A stretch of DNA of 64,000 nucleotides from Marinilactibacillus kalidii (lineage in GTDB: Bacteria; Bacillota; Bacilli; Lactobacillales; Carnobacteriaceae_A): NCBI RefSeq assembly GCF_017599325.1, contig NZ_JAGFVM010000030.1, forward strand, positions 1 to 64,000. Direction: 5' to 3'. The notes beneath the pieces are model-generated. The model made no database searches and was not told the origin of the DNA. It worked only from the letters and a program-made list of their open reading frames with translations. Positions 46,283 through 57,343 of the stretch are shown here, one piece after another. Within the stretch, counting starts at the first letter, position 1. Each line of letters begins with the position of its first letter. The translations under genes were made by a program, and so were the position numbers.

Positions 46283-47181
46283 GATTCACCTACCCCTTTC
46301 TCGTAGTGACGCATGAATAAATCCTCTAGTTTTTGTGGTTGGCTGTCTAATGACTGAATATTCAACCCTTGTAAAGTAGCGATCAAAGTCGTCATCTTAT
46401 TTGAACTTATTTGAAATTTATATTGATTGGAGCCAGACATATGAATGAACCCATGAATCCAGTCGTTTTTTTCAAGGAAAGCTAAATGATCAGTTGATTC
46501 GATACTTATCTCAGATCTTTTTAAATATCTAAGCTGATGTAGTTGTCCTGCTTCTACAATCTCTCCATTTCGAATGATGGCAATCGTATCACAAAGTTTC
46601 TCAACTTCAGACAGTATATGACTAGAAAGCAAGACACTAGCCCCTTCTTTTTTTACGCGTTCAACTTGTTTTTGAAATACTTTTTCCTGCAAAGGATCTA
46701 AGCCAGAAGTTGGTTCATCAAAAATATAAAGATCCGCTTCTGCAGCGAATGCCGCGATCAATGCAACCTTTTGTCGATTCCCCTTTGAATAACTTCTACA
46801 TTTCTTCGTCGGATCAAAATCAAATGCTTCGATCAAGGTTGCTTTTTTCTCATGGTCAACGGCTTGATCGCGTAAACTGAGAAATAAATCGATCACTTCA
46901 CCACCTGTTAAATTCGGCCAGAGAGAAACATCCCCTGGTACGTAGGCCACTTGTTTATGAATTTCAACAGCATCGCTCCAGACGTCTTTACCAAAAATGC
47001 TTACACTACCGCTATCCGCTTTGATCATCCCAAGCAATATACGAATCGTTGTAGATTTACCAGCTCCGTTAGGGCCGATAAATCCTAAAACCTCCCCTTT
47101 TTCCATTTTAAAGGTAACCGCTTTTAATGCTTCTGCTTTGCCAAATGATTTAGATACACCTTCAATCTTAACAATAGTCAT
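46279..47181 (-). CDS. ABC transporter ATP-binding protein of the TetR-linked exporter
   Basis: This ABC ATPase has Walker A GFIGPNGAGKSTTIR, signature YSKGNRQKVALIAAFA, Walker B LYIFDEPTSGLDPLQ and H-loop LLSSHILSEVE. The C-terminal extension (about residues 210-300) fits a drug exporter. The longer frame begins at 47196; the internal ATG at 47181, with GGAG 9 nt before it, is slightly better. It is translated between tetR and the large permease gene. Confidence 0.9.
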   Translation of the reverse strand: MTIVKIEGVSKSFGKAEALKAVTFKMEKGEVLGFIGPNGAGKSTTIRILLGMIKADSGSVSIFGKDVWSDAVEIHKQVAYVPGDVSLWPNLTGGEVIDLFLSLRDQAVDHEKKATLIEAFDFDPTKKCRSYSKGNRQKVALIAAFAAEADLYIFDEPTSGLDPLQEKVFQKQVERVKKEGASVLLSSHILSEVEKLCDTIAIIRNGEIVEAGQLHQLRYLKRSEISIESTDHLAFLEKNDWIHGFIHMSGSNQYKFQISSNKMTTLIATLQGLNIQSLDSQPQKLEDLFMRHYEKGVGES

Positions 47182-47205
47182 GATGATCTGCTCCATTCCA
47201 TATTT

Positions 47206-47844
47206 TTATTTATAATAAGTCTTCTTTAATAAGGAAATATAAGTTTCATAGTCTTCGTAATAAGGTTTTAGCTCTTCTTCACTTAATTGGTATAATTCTG
47301 GATTCTTTTTAAAGGTTGCTTCTAATTCTGAGCGATAGCCTTCAAGTCCCCACCGAATTAAATTGAGTACTTTGTCAGGCGGTAGATCTTCTCGAAATTT
47401 AGACAAATCAATATTTTTCGTCAAGACTTGAGACCAAGCTTCTTCTACGCGATTGCGCTTTTCTAAAATATTTTCCTGCCACTCACCAGTATCCGTCAAC
47501 AGCATCACTTTAGCTAAGAAGTTCAACGCATAGGGAAATTCTAATTGGCTTTTCTGTTTCAATTTGCCCACATAGTCGAGCCGGTCGAAAAAGTCTCTGA
47601 TATTGTAATCTATCTTTGAAAGATAATGCTCTTCCGCAATATCAAAAGCCGTATCCAATAGATATTCATAAAGTCTCTTTTTGTTGCCAAAGTAATAAAA
47701 TAAAGTTCCTTTTCCAATGCCAGCCTCAGAAGCGATTTTATTGGTCGAGGCTTTTTCATAACCTTGTTCATCAAACTCTTTAAAAGCTGCATTGGTAATT
47801 TTAAGTTTCTTTTTTTCAGGTAATTTCTCAAATACTTCTTTCAA
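47206..47844 (-). CDS. TetR/AcrR-family repressor
   Basis: This 212-aa regulator has the N-terminal HTH (ITNAAFKEFDEQGYEKASTNKIASEAGIGKGTLFYYFGNKKRLYEYLL) and a large helical ligand domain ending KYY-type (SLLKKTYYK). Its start is TTG at 47844 with a weak GGGGTG site. The 22-bp-arm palindrome directly upstream contains its promoter and operator-like sequences, so autoregulation together with the ABC genes is very likely. The inducer is unknown. Confidence 0.92.
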   Translation of the reverse strand: MKEVFEKLPEKKKLKITNAAFKEFDEQGYEKASTNKIASEAGIGKGTLFYYFGNKKRLYEYLLDTAFDIAEEHYLSKIDYNIRDFFDRLDYVGKLKQKSQLEFPYALNFLAKVMLLTDTGEWQENILEKRNRVEEAWSQVLTKNIDLSKFREDLPPDKVLNLIRWGLEGYRSELEATFKKNPELYQLSEEELKPYYEDYETYISLLKKTYYK

Positions 47845-47876
47845 TTAAGCACACCCCATATTAACGATAGAAAAAA

Positions 47877-47928
47877 TTGACCACCCTGGTCATAAGTGAA
47901 TCATAGCACTTATGACCAGGGTGGTCAA
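47877..47928 (-). promoter_or_regulatory. tetR promoter within a 22-bp-arm palindrome
   Basis: The arms 47877-47898 and 47907-47928 are perfectly complementary with an 8-nt loop. On the minus strand TTGACC (47923-47928), a 17-nt spacer and TATGAT (47900-47905) make a near-consensus promoter. Each arm contains its own 15-nt palindrome (TGACCA-N3-TGGTCA at 47878-47892 and 47913-47927), 35 bp apart. These look like two TetR operators over the -35 and the start site. Read through from upstream, the same DNA gives a hairpin followed by TTTTTT, a terminator for the exporter operon at 47945-53081. Confidence 0.8.
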
Positions 47929-47944
47929 CGTTTGTTTTTTTATT

Positions 47945-49027
47945 TTATATCGGTGATTCTGTTACTCTTTCCATCAAATTGATGCCTATTCCCATGAAAA
48001 GTAAACTCATTATTAAAAGAATACCAACTGGTTGCATGGAATCTAAGAATGATTTGTTTTGGATAAATGATTCAACGATTCCGTAAATTGCTTGTTTGAT
48101 GGGCATGAACTCCGCTACACTTCTTAAGAACTGATTATCGACAACTTGAAGCGGCCAAAAGGCACCTCCTAGCATTGCCATTGAAGTTGTGACGATAGGA
48201 ATGATAACCTGTAAACTAGAAATCGTTTTTACCAGAGCTGTCAACAAGATGCCCAGTGACACTATCGATAAAAGGAAGGCTAAAATAATCATTATGACTA
48301 CCGCATAGTTGATATCAAGGTTTAGAGACAACATGTTCATTAAAATGACCATTGAGATCAAAACTTGCAATACACCTATAGAGAAGTAAAAAAGTAAATG
48401 TCCTACATAAATTTTCGTTTTAGAAACCGGTGAGAATATCAATCGATTCCAGATTCCGTTTTTCTTTTCTTCAACTAAATTTGTCATAAGATATAGAATA
48501 CTGAATATCGTAAAGTAAAAGGTTAGTCCTAAAACAACAGATAGATCAACAATCTCAGATCCTATGTTTTCCAATGACTTTGTCGTTAATTTAATTGGTT
48601 CATTTATTTGCGAAGGTATGGCCTGACCTGTTTCTCCAATAGCATTTAGGCGATTGTTCTCACTATAAAATCGGCTTACATATTGAGTGATCAGGGATAA
48701 ATTTGCAGTTTCTCTTCCAACAAGCAATTGGTAGTTGTCTTCTTCAAAGGAAAGCGCGTAACTATATTTATCTAATCTTATATCGTCACTGATTTTTTCA
48801 GCGTCTTTTGCGACAAAATGAATAGTATCATTTTGGTTCAGCTGTGTTACTTTTTCCGCTAAGTCTTCTTGATTTAATACGTCGCTGTATACATTAACGG
48901 TTACGCCACTATTTCCTTGTGTTCCAGCTACTACATTCACCATCAAAATCGTCATACCTAATAATAAAAGAATTAATGTTGGCTTGTTTATTACTCTTTT
49001 CCATTGCATTAAAAATACGGTCCACAT
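47945..49027 (-). CDS. ABC-2 transporter permease, LnrN-like
   Basis: This 360-aa permease has one N-terminal membrane segment, a large extracytoplasmic loop (about residues 45-165), then five further segments with the ABC-2 signature LIFSPVSKTKIYVGHLLFYF. It is the second permease of a five-gene module ordered kinase, regulator, ATPase, permease, permease, the same as lnrJKLMN (yfiJKLMN) of B. subtilis, which gives linearmycin resistance. Its start lies directly after the stop of the preceding permease gene. Confidence 0.85.
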   Translation of the reverse strand: MWTVFLMQWKRVINKPTLILLLLGMTILMVNVVAGTQGNSGVTVNVYSDVLNQEDLAEKVTQLNQNDTIHFVAKDAEKISDDIRLDKYSYALSFEEDNYQLLVGRETANLSLITQYVSRFYSENNRLNAIGETGQAIPSQINEPIKLTTKSLENIGSEIVDLSVVLGLTFYFTIFSILYLMTNLVEEKKNGIWNRLIFSPVSKTKIYVGHLLFYFSIGVLQVLISMVILMNMLSLNLDINYAVVIMIILAFLLSIVSLGILLTALVKTISSLQVIIPIVTTSMAMLGGAFWPLQVVDNQFLRSVAEFMPIKQAIYGIVESFIQNKSFLDSMQPVGILLIMSLLFMGIGINLMERVTESPI

Positions 49028-50293
49028 TTAATCTAACCTCCATTTTGGAAATACGATTACGGCAATGATCATAAAAATCACGCTCAATCCAAGCATTCTC
49101 AATAGTAAAGGCAATACATCCACGATATCAAAGCCCATTAAAAATTGTAGGTACGAAGTCAAAGCCGCACCGTTTGGTGTCCAGTCCCCTAGTGTTTTTA
49201 AGAAATTAGCATACTGCTCCAACGGTACAAAGCTTCCTCCTAAAAATGCGAGCACGACAGTTGAAGAACCAAATGAACTAACGACCATTACATCATTTGT
49301 GTTCAATGAAATAGCTGTTAATAGGCTACCCATACTTCCAATCAAAATGGAAAAGAGACAACTAACAAGAACGATTCCGACCCAAAACGATAGTGGTCGC
49401 TCAGAAAAAGTCCCAAAAATCAGAGTAGAAAGCGTAAATAAAATTCCTAGCTGTATCATGGTAATCAATATGCCTGAGACTAGCTTGCTGAAAAGATATT
49501 GCATCGGTGATCGTTTCGATAACATGATTCGAGCCAATACATGGCTTTCTTTTTCTTTAAAACTGCGACTTGCAATAATCGTGCTAATTCCTAATGCAAA
49601 AAAGACAGCCATACTTAATGTATAATATTCAAAAGAATTGATTGGATCTTGAGTCGTCAGTGGAACGACTTCTCCATAGTGACGTTGATCCTCTATCACC
49701 GTTTCTCCAACGATAGGCGCAATCGTTGCTTGAAAATTGTACTCTTGAATAAACCCTTCCATTATATTGGTCAAGATTATCGCTTTTATTTGATTAGGAT
49801 CTTGAGTAATCACTTCAATCTCTGCATTAGTAGCGTTTTGTAAAACATTCGCTCTTATGATATCTGATTTAAATATTTCCGAAACGACGATCACGCCACT
49901 AATATCATTTGCCTCCAGAGCCTGTTCGGCGTCTTCTTTTGATTCAAAAGTTTGGAGTGCGAAATGTTGTTCAATGTCTGCTTCTTGGAACAGACCTTTC
50001 ATTTGTCTTACAGGATCCATCTGCTCAAATTCAGCCACGATTTTTTCGGCATCTACTTGAGTATGACCAGCATCCATCAATTCTTTTATGACTGTTGCTT
50101 CATCTTTAGCAATAGTAGATTGATCAACTAACCCGACCGTTGTTTGTTCTGGAGTAGTTGCTGTTTGTCCAGTGACATTCCCTAAAGCGAAGCCGAGTAT
50201 GGCGATCAACAAAAAAGGTGTCAATAATAATTCGATCAATTCACTTCTGTTCTTGCTCAAAGTCAAAAAATCTTTTCCAATCAAGTTGAACAT
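49028..50293 (-). CDS. ABC-2 transporter permease, LnrM-like
   Basis: This 421-aa permease has the same topology as its neighbour: one membrane segment, a large outside loop (about residues 45-220, rich in Glu, Gln and Thr), then five membrane segments, with IMLSKRSPMQYLFSKLVSG as the coupling region. It starts MFNLIGKDFLTLSKNRSEL. It is expected to pair with the LnrN-like protein in one heteromeric exporter. Confidence 0.85.
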   Translation of the reverse strand: MFNLIGKDFLTLSKNRSELIELLLTPFLLIAILGFALGNVTGQTATTPEQTTVGLVDQSTIAKDEATVIKELMDAGHTQVDAEKIVAEFEQMDPVRQMKGLFQEADIEQHFALQTFESKEDAEQALEANDISGVIVVSEIFKSDIIRANVLQNATNAEIEVITQDPNQIKAIILTNIMEGFIQEYNFQATIAPIVGETVIEDQRHYGEVVPLTTQDPINSFEYYTLSMAVFFALGISTIIASRSFKEKESHVLARIMLSKRSPMQYLFSKLVSGILITMIQLGILFTLSTLIFGTFSERPLSFWVGIVLVSCLFSILIGSMGSLLTAISLNTNDVMVVSSFGSSTVVLAFLGGSFVPLEQYANFLKTLGDWTPNGAALTSYLQFLMGFDIVDVLPLLLRMLGLSVIFMIIAVIVFPKWRLD

Positions 50294-50303
50294 TGTATAC
50301 CTC

Positions 50304-51236
50304 CTAATCTCTTAAACTTTTACCTGTTAGATGAAGGAAAACATCTTCGAGTGTTGGTTTTTTTATTTGCATGCCCGTTACAGCAACACCCAACTCACTG
50401 GCTAAATGAAAAATATCAACCAATAAAGCATCACTTTTAGAGGCAATCAGTTTGTATCCATTTTCTACCTTCGTCAATTGTTTTATGGACGGGTGCTTGA
50501 TCAGTTTGTTCTCAAATAATGGATCCATAGACTTCACAGTTATTTCAATCGTTTCTTCGTTTGACAACAAACTCTTCAGTTCTTCATTTGTACCAGAAGC
50601 AACGATTTTGCCCATATCCATGATATAGATGCGGTCACACAATTTTTCAACTTCATCCATATAGTGGCTCGTGTAAAGTAGTGTCATCTGATGTTCAACA
50701 TTCAATTGATTGATCATATCTAAAATATAATTTCTAGACTGAGGATCGATACCAACAGTTGGTTCATCCATTATCAAAACCTCTGGATCGTGTAAAAGTG
50801 CAACTGCAATATTGATTCGTCTTTTCATCCCACCAGAATAATCTTTGATTGGATCGTTTTTTCGTTCGGTCAATCCTACTAGCTTAAGAACTTTATCAAT
50901 TTTTTGATCCAATTCTTTTCCGTGAAGACCATAAATTTTTCCAAAAAAGCGAAGATTATCGAACGCAGAGAGTTCTGAGTATAAGGCAATTTCTTGGGGT
51001 ACGATACCTAGAAATGGTCGAATAACACTAGCGTCCTTTAAGATATCCTTTCCGTTATAACTGATCGTACCGTTATTTGGCTTTAATAAAGTCGAAATCA
51101 TAGAAATCGTCGTCGACTTTCCTGCACCATTAGGTCCGAGTAAACCGACCGCCTCTCCTTTTTCAATATACATACTTAATTCATCTACTGCTTTGTGCTT
51201 TTTAAACGTTTTTGACAATTGGCTCATTTCCAGCAT
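50304..51236 (-). CDS. ABC transporter ATP-binding protein, LnrL-like
   Basis: This ATPase has Walker A GLLGPNGAGKSTTIS, signature YSGGMKRRINIAVALL, Walker B VLIMDEPTVGIDPQS and H-loop YTSHYMDEVE. The C-terminal domain (about 215-310) fits drug exporters. The ATG at 51236, 9 nt after AAGGAG, is preferred to a frame 9 codons longer. A hairpin with a T run lies just upstream, between this gene and the response regulator. Confidence 0.9.
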   Translation of the reverse strand: MLEMSQLSKTFKKHKAVDELSMYIEKGEAVGLLGPNGAGKSTTISMISTLLKPNNGTISYNGKDILKDASVIRPFLGIVPQEIALYSELSAFDNLRFFGKIYGLHGKELDQKIDKVLKLVGLTERKNDPIKDYSGGMKRRINIAVALLHDPEVLIMDEPTVGIDPQSRNYILDMINQLNVEHQMTLLYTSHYMDEVEKLCDRIYIMDMGKIVASGTNEELKSLLSNEETIEITVKSMDPLFENKLIKHPSIKQLTKVENGYKLIASKSDALLVDIFHLASELGVAVTGMQIKKPTLEDVFLHLTGKSLRD

Positions 51237-51277
51237 TTTTATCCGCTCCTTTATCTTTGACAATAGTATATTAAAAA

Positions 51278-51301
51278 AGAGACAGTAGGATAACTGTCTC
51301 T
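51278..51301 (-). terminator. Internal terminator between regulator and ATPase genes
   Basis: AGAGACAG (51278-51285) and CTGTCTCT (51294-51301) form a perfect 8-bp stem with an 8-nt loop, followed on the minus strand by TTTTTT. It would lower read-through from the two-component genes into the exporter genes. Confidence 0.75.
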
Positions 51302-51330
51302 AGTCACAAATCATCATGACTTAAGTCACA
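51302..51330 (-). promoter_or_regulatory. Operator-like repeats before the LnrL-like gene
   Basis: TGTGACT occurs twice on the minus strand (51324-51330 and 51302-51308) 22 bp apart. The upstream copy is part of the perfect palindrome TGACTTAAGTCA (51317-51328), which overlaps the stop codon of the response regulator gene. A possible promoter follows: TTGTGA, 16 nt, TACTGT. A NarL-type regulator site is the likely reading. Confidence 0.5.
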
Positions 51331-51973
51331 TTGATTCATCTACTAAATGATGTTTGATTGCATAGATAGCAATCTGCGTTCGATCTCTCAAGGATAGTTT
51401 CATCAAAATCGTTGAAATATGATTTTTGATCGTCCCCACTGACAAAAACAAGTTCTCCGCTATTTCATGATTGTTCATCCCTTTTCCGATAAAGGTCATA
51501 ATTTCGATCTCTCGAGGTGTAAGCTGGCTATCTATTTCTTTGACAGCGACTTGACGTTCTAGTAAGGAAGGGACTACTTTAGCCGCAACTTGATCTTCAA
51601 GCGCCAGTCCACCTTTTAGCGCACTTTTCACTGACTTGATCAACTCCGTTGCATCTCCATCTTTAAGGAGATAGCCATTGGCTTTATTTTTTAGTGCTTC
51701 TAATGCGTATTCCGTATCGTTGAATGTCGTCAACATAAGAATTACAACAGTTGGATTATTTTCTCTAATGATTTTTCCAGCTTCTAATCCGTTCATTATC
51801 GGCATACGAATATCTAAAAGAATTAAATCATATCGATTACGCTCGCAAAGTTCAACGGCTTGCTTTCCGTTCTCTGCCTCTCCAGTAACGCGAAAATCTG
51901 GTGCTGTTTCTAACATGAATTTCAATCCTTGCCTGACTAATGTCTGGTCTTCTGCTATCAAAATATCAATCAT
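51326..51973 (-). CDS. NarL/LuxR-family response regulator, LnrK-like
   Basis: This 215-aa protein has a receiver domain (AEDQTLVRQGLKFML, phospho-acceptor in DLILLDIRMPIMNG, LMLTTF, GYLLKDG) and a C-terminal LuxR-type HTH (LTPREIEIMTFIGKGMNNHEIAENLFLSVGTIKNHISTIL). It overlaps the kinase gene by 8 nt, as in LiaSR/DesKR-type pairs. It probably acts on the repeats at its own 3' end to control the exporter. Confidence 0.93.
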   Translation of the reverse strand: MIDILIAEDQTLVRQGLKFMLETAPDFRVTGEAENGKQAVELCERNRYDLILLDIRMPIMNGLEAGKIIRENNPTVVILMLTTFNDTEYALEALKNKANGYLLKDGDATELIKSVKSALKGGLALEDQVAAKVVPSLLERQVAVKEIDSQLTPREIEIMTFIGKGMNNHEIAENLFLSVGTIKNHISTILMKLSLRDRTQIAIYAIKHHLVDESM

Positions 51974-53081
51974 AATGAATGACCTCCACTGGGAACTGAC
52001 CTGTTAATTCAAATAAATCATTGTTTACTTCGTATTCTAGCTTTCCATTGATTGTTTCTATTCTTTCCCTCATGTTCTTTAATCCAAAGCCTTCTTTTAT
52101 CGTAATGGCATTATTGATTTTATGACAAATTTTAAATCTCAATTCCCTTTGAGCGACTATTTCAAAGATGATCTTAGCTTGTCTTGTATGACTATGTTTC
52201 ATCATATTAGTCAATGCTTCTTGTAGGGCTCTATAAAGGACCACCGATTGTGTATTCGTTAAGTGCTGATTTAGTACTCCTGCATTCAAGGTAATCGATA
52301 ATCTTAAATGACTTTCGGATTCTAGTTTTCTGATTAAGTAAATGACCGCTTGGAGGCCAGATTGTTCATCCGATTGAAGCGTACTTACTGCTTTTCTAGT
52401 ATCTTGCAGACTTAATTGAGCAAGTTTTTTAAACCCTTCTAATCTTTCTTTATTTTCGTCATCTTGTGACTGTATTCTAGCCACTTCTAGCTGCATTAGT
52501 AAGGCTGTTAAGCGATGGCCTACAGCATCGTGTAGTTCTCTTGCGATTTGGTTTCGTTCTTCTTGTCGAATTGTACTTTCTTGTTGCTGGACAGTTCGTT
52601 TTAATAAGTTGTAGTCTTGTTTCATCGCTGATAAGGTTGTCTCTGTTTGATTTAACCGTTCTCTGTCTTTTCTGAATTGTTCTATGAGAATCAACGATAC
52701 GCCCACTAATAGACATTGATAGACCCAAGATGTTAGTGAGACTTCCGAATGGTTCAGATTTAAATACAGGCTATAGTGAATCAGTATTAATGCATAAAGG
52801 ATTATTGGTTGCTTGAAGATTTCTCGAAATTGTACTGTTAGCAATAAGTAGATGAGCCATACAAAAGGGTTGATCGTCGAACTGTGAAACATAAGGGTAA
52901 CTAAACTTAGCATCACTACGAATAAAAATTGTTTTATTTTCATAGGGACTATAGCAATGATATGGTAGCCTGTGAAGAATAATATCGTGTAGAAGAGCGC
53001 GATTTTATTATCTGTGACGTAAGTGGAAGCACTCACCCAAGAAGTTAAAAGCAACACAAAGTAAGTCCAGTAACGTAGCAC
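51966..53081 (-). CDS. Sensor histidine kinase of the HisKA_3 type, LnrJ-like
   Basis: This 371-aa kinase has about five N-terminal membrane segments (residues 1-135) without an extended outer domain, a coiled linker, the HisKA_3 phospho-acceptor motif IARELHDAVGHRLTALLMQL, and a C-terminal HATPase domain (ALQEALTNMMKHSHTRQAK, GFGLKNMRERIETING). The start is GTG at 53081 after GGAGG. A TTGCTG/TATACT promoter lies upstream. It heads the operon. Confidence 0.92.
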   Translation of the reverse strand: MLRYWTYFVLLLTSWVSASTYVTDNKIALFYTILFFTGYHIIAIVPMKIKQFLFVVMLSLVTLMFHSSTINPFVWLIYLLLTVQFREIFKQPIILYALILIHYSLYLNLNHSEVSLTSWVYQCLLVGVSLILIEQFRKDRERLNQTETTLSAMKQDYNLLKRTVQQQESTIRQEERNQIARELHDAVGHRLTALLMQLEVARIQSQDDENKERLEGFKKLAQLSLQDTRKAVSTLQSDEQSGLQAVIYLIRKLESESHLRLSITLNAGVLNQHLTNTQSVVLYRALQEALTNMMKHSHTRQAKIIFEIVAQRELRFKICHKINNAITIKEGFGLKNMRERIETINGKLEYEVNNDLFELTGQFPVEVIHYD

Positions 53082-53115
53082 GTTCTTGCCTCCTTTTTTG
53101 GTTTCAGTTTATTTT

Positions 53116-53145
53116 AGTATAGATGATGATCAGTAAATTCAGCAA
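53116..53145 (-). promoter_or_regulatory. Promoter of the LnrJKLMN-like operon
   Basis: On the minus strand TTGCTG (53140-53145) and TATACT (53116-53121) have an 18-nt spacer. An 8-bp hairpin ATGATTTT/AAAATCAT (about 53149-53168) lies upstream. Confidence 0.65.
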
Positions 53146-53216
53146 GTATGATTTTTTGTAAAATCATTTGACAATGTTTAATATGCGATAAATCGACTAC
53201 TCACAAGGGTTAAATC

Positions 53217-53245
53217 TTGAAGATACCACTCATTTTCGGTATTAT
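53217..53245 (+). promoter_or_regulatory. Promoter of the 175-aa unknown gene
   Basis: TTGAAG (53217-53222) and TATTAT (53240-53245) have a 17-nt spacer. A TTGACA further upstream (53168-53173) has no good -10. The leader is about 75 nt. Confidence 0.65.
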
Positions 53246-53327
53246 TTAAATATGGAACGTTATTTAAAGGGGAAATTTCCTTAAATGTCATGAATTTCAT
53301 TTATTTAGATTGAGAGGAGGATAAAAC

Positions 53328-53855
53328 TTGAGATTCGTGAATAATATAAAAAAATTCTGGAAAAACCAATCCAACCAATCTCAGCAACTAATAAAAGATT
53401 TTCCACTTTTAAAAGACAAAAACAGTAATCCTCTGTCAATCGAATATAAAGTTCATTTGACTGCTAAGGAAATTACTTCAAGTCAAAAGATCATCGACAC
53501 GATTGTCTCTAAAATCATTGAAAATGATTCTACAAAACGGAATTATGCGGGTAAAAGTAATCAGCAACTTGAGATTTATAAAAAACGGGTATATAAATAC
53601 GAAAGTTACTGCACTCAAAACGTCAAACTTGTACCTGGAAAAGCTGATCGTTTAGATATATATGTAACGGATATCTTTTTAGGAAAACTACCAGATCAAT
53701 ATACAAAGAACACTTTGAATTATCTGCAATCTACTATCGTAGCTAATTTTGCTTATATTACTGGTGGACCTTACAAAGTGTTCGACTCAAAGACACAGTC
53801 TTTAATTGAGAAAACAGAAACTTACGATATTAGTCTTTATATCCAATTCAGTTAA
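53328..53855 (+). CDS. Protein of unknown function, 175 aa
   Basis: I do not recognise this family. The TTG start at 53328 follows AGGAGG by 7 nt, and the gene has its own promoter and a clean terminator, so it is real. The protein is soluble by appearance, without signal peptide or membrane segment, rich in Lys, Ser and Tyr. Features: a basic N-terminus (NNIKKFWKNQSNQ), a middle helix with TKRNYAGKSNQQLEIYKKRV, and a C-terminal part with VKLVPGKADRLDIYVTDIFL and ANFAYITGGPYKVF. It stands alone between an exporter operon and a beta-glucoside operon. Confidence 0.75.
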   Translation: MRFVNNIKKFWKNQSNQSQQLIKDFPLLKDKNSNPLSIEYKVHLTAKEITSSQKIIDTIVSKIIENDSTKRNYAGKSNQQLEIYKKRVYKYESYCTQNVKLVPGKADRLDIYVTDIFLGKLPDQYTKNTLNYLQSTIVANFAYITGGPYKVFDSKTQSLIEKTETYDISLYIQFS

Positions 53856-53862
53856 TTAGATA

Positions 53863-53896
53863 CAGAAAAAGCCGACAGTATTGTCGGCTTTTTCTG
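53863..53896. terminator. Bidirectional terminator
   Basis: Perfect 15-bp arms 53863-53877 and 53882-53896 enclose GTAT. It stops the 175-aa gene and the convergent glucosidase operon. Confidence 0.94.
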
Positions 53897-53901
53897 TGTT
53901 T

Positions 53902-57312
<3,411 letters not shown>

Positions 57313-57319
<7 letters not shown>

Positions 57320-57342
57320 GCCTGCCAATACAGTTACAATCC
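57313..57342 (-). promoter_or_regulatory. Ribonucleic antiterminator (RAT) before the PTS gene
   Basis: The 30-nt minus-strand sequence begins GGATTGTAACTGTATTGGCA and ends in GGCAACACCT, matching the LicT/SacT/BglG RAT consensus. It starts 2 nt after the licT stop codon. Confidence 0.93.
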
Positions 57343-57343
57343 T

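Noticed and set aside
47877-47928. Reading the palindrome only as a terminator
   Set aside because: The near-perfect -35/-10 pair in the correct direction for tetR and the smaller palindromes inside each arm are not needed for a terminator, so I report the combined role.
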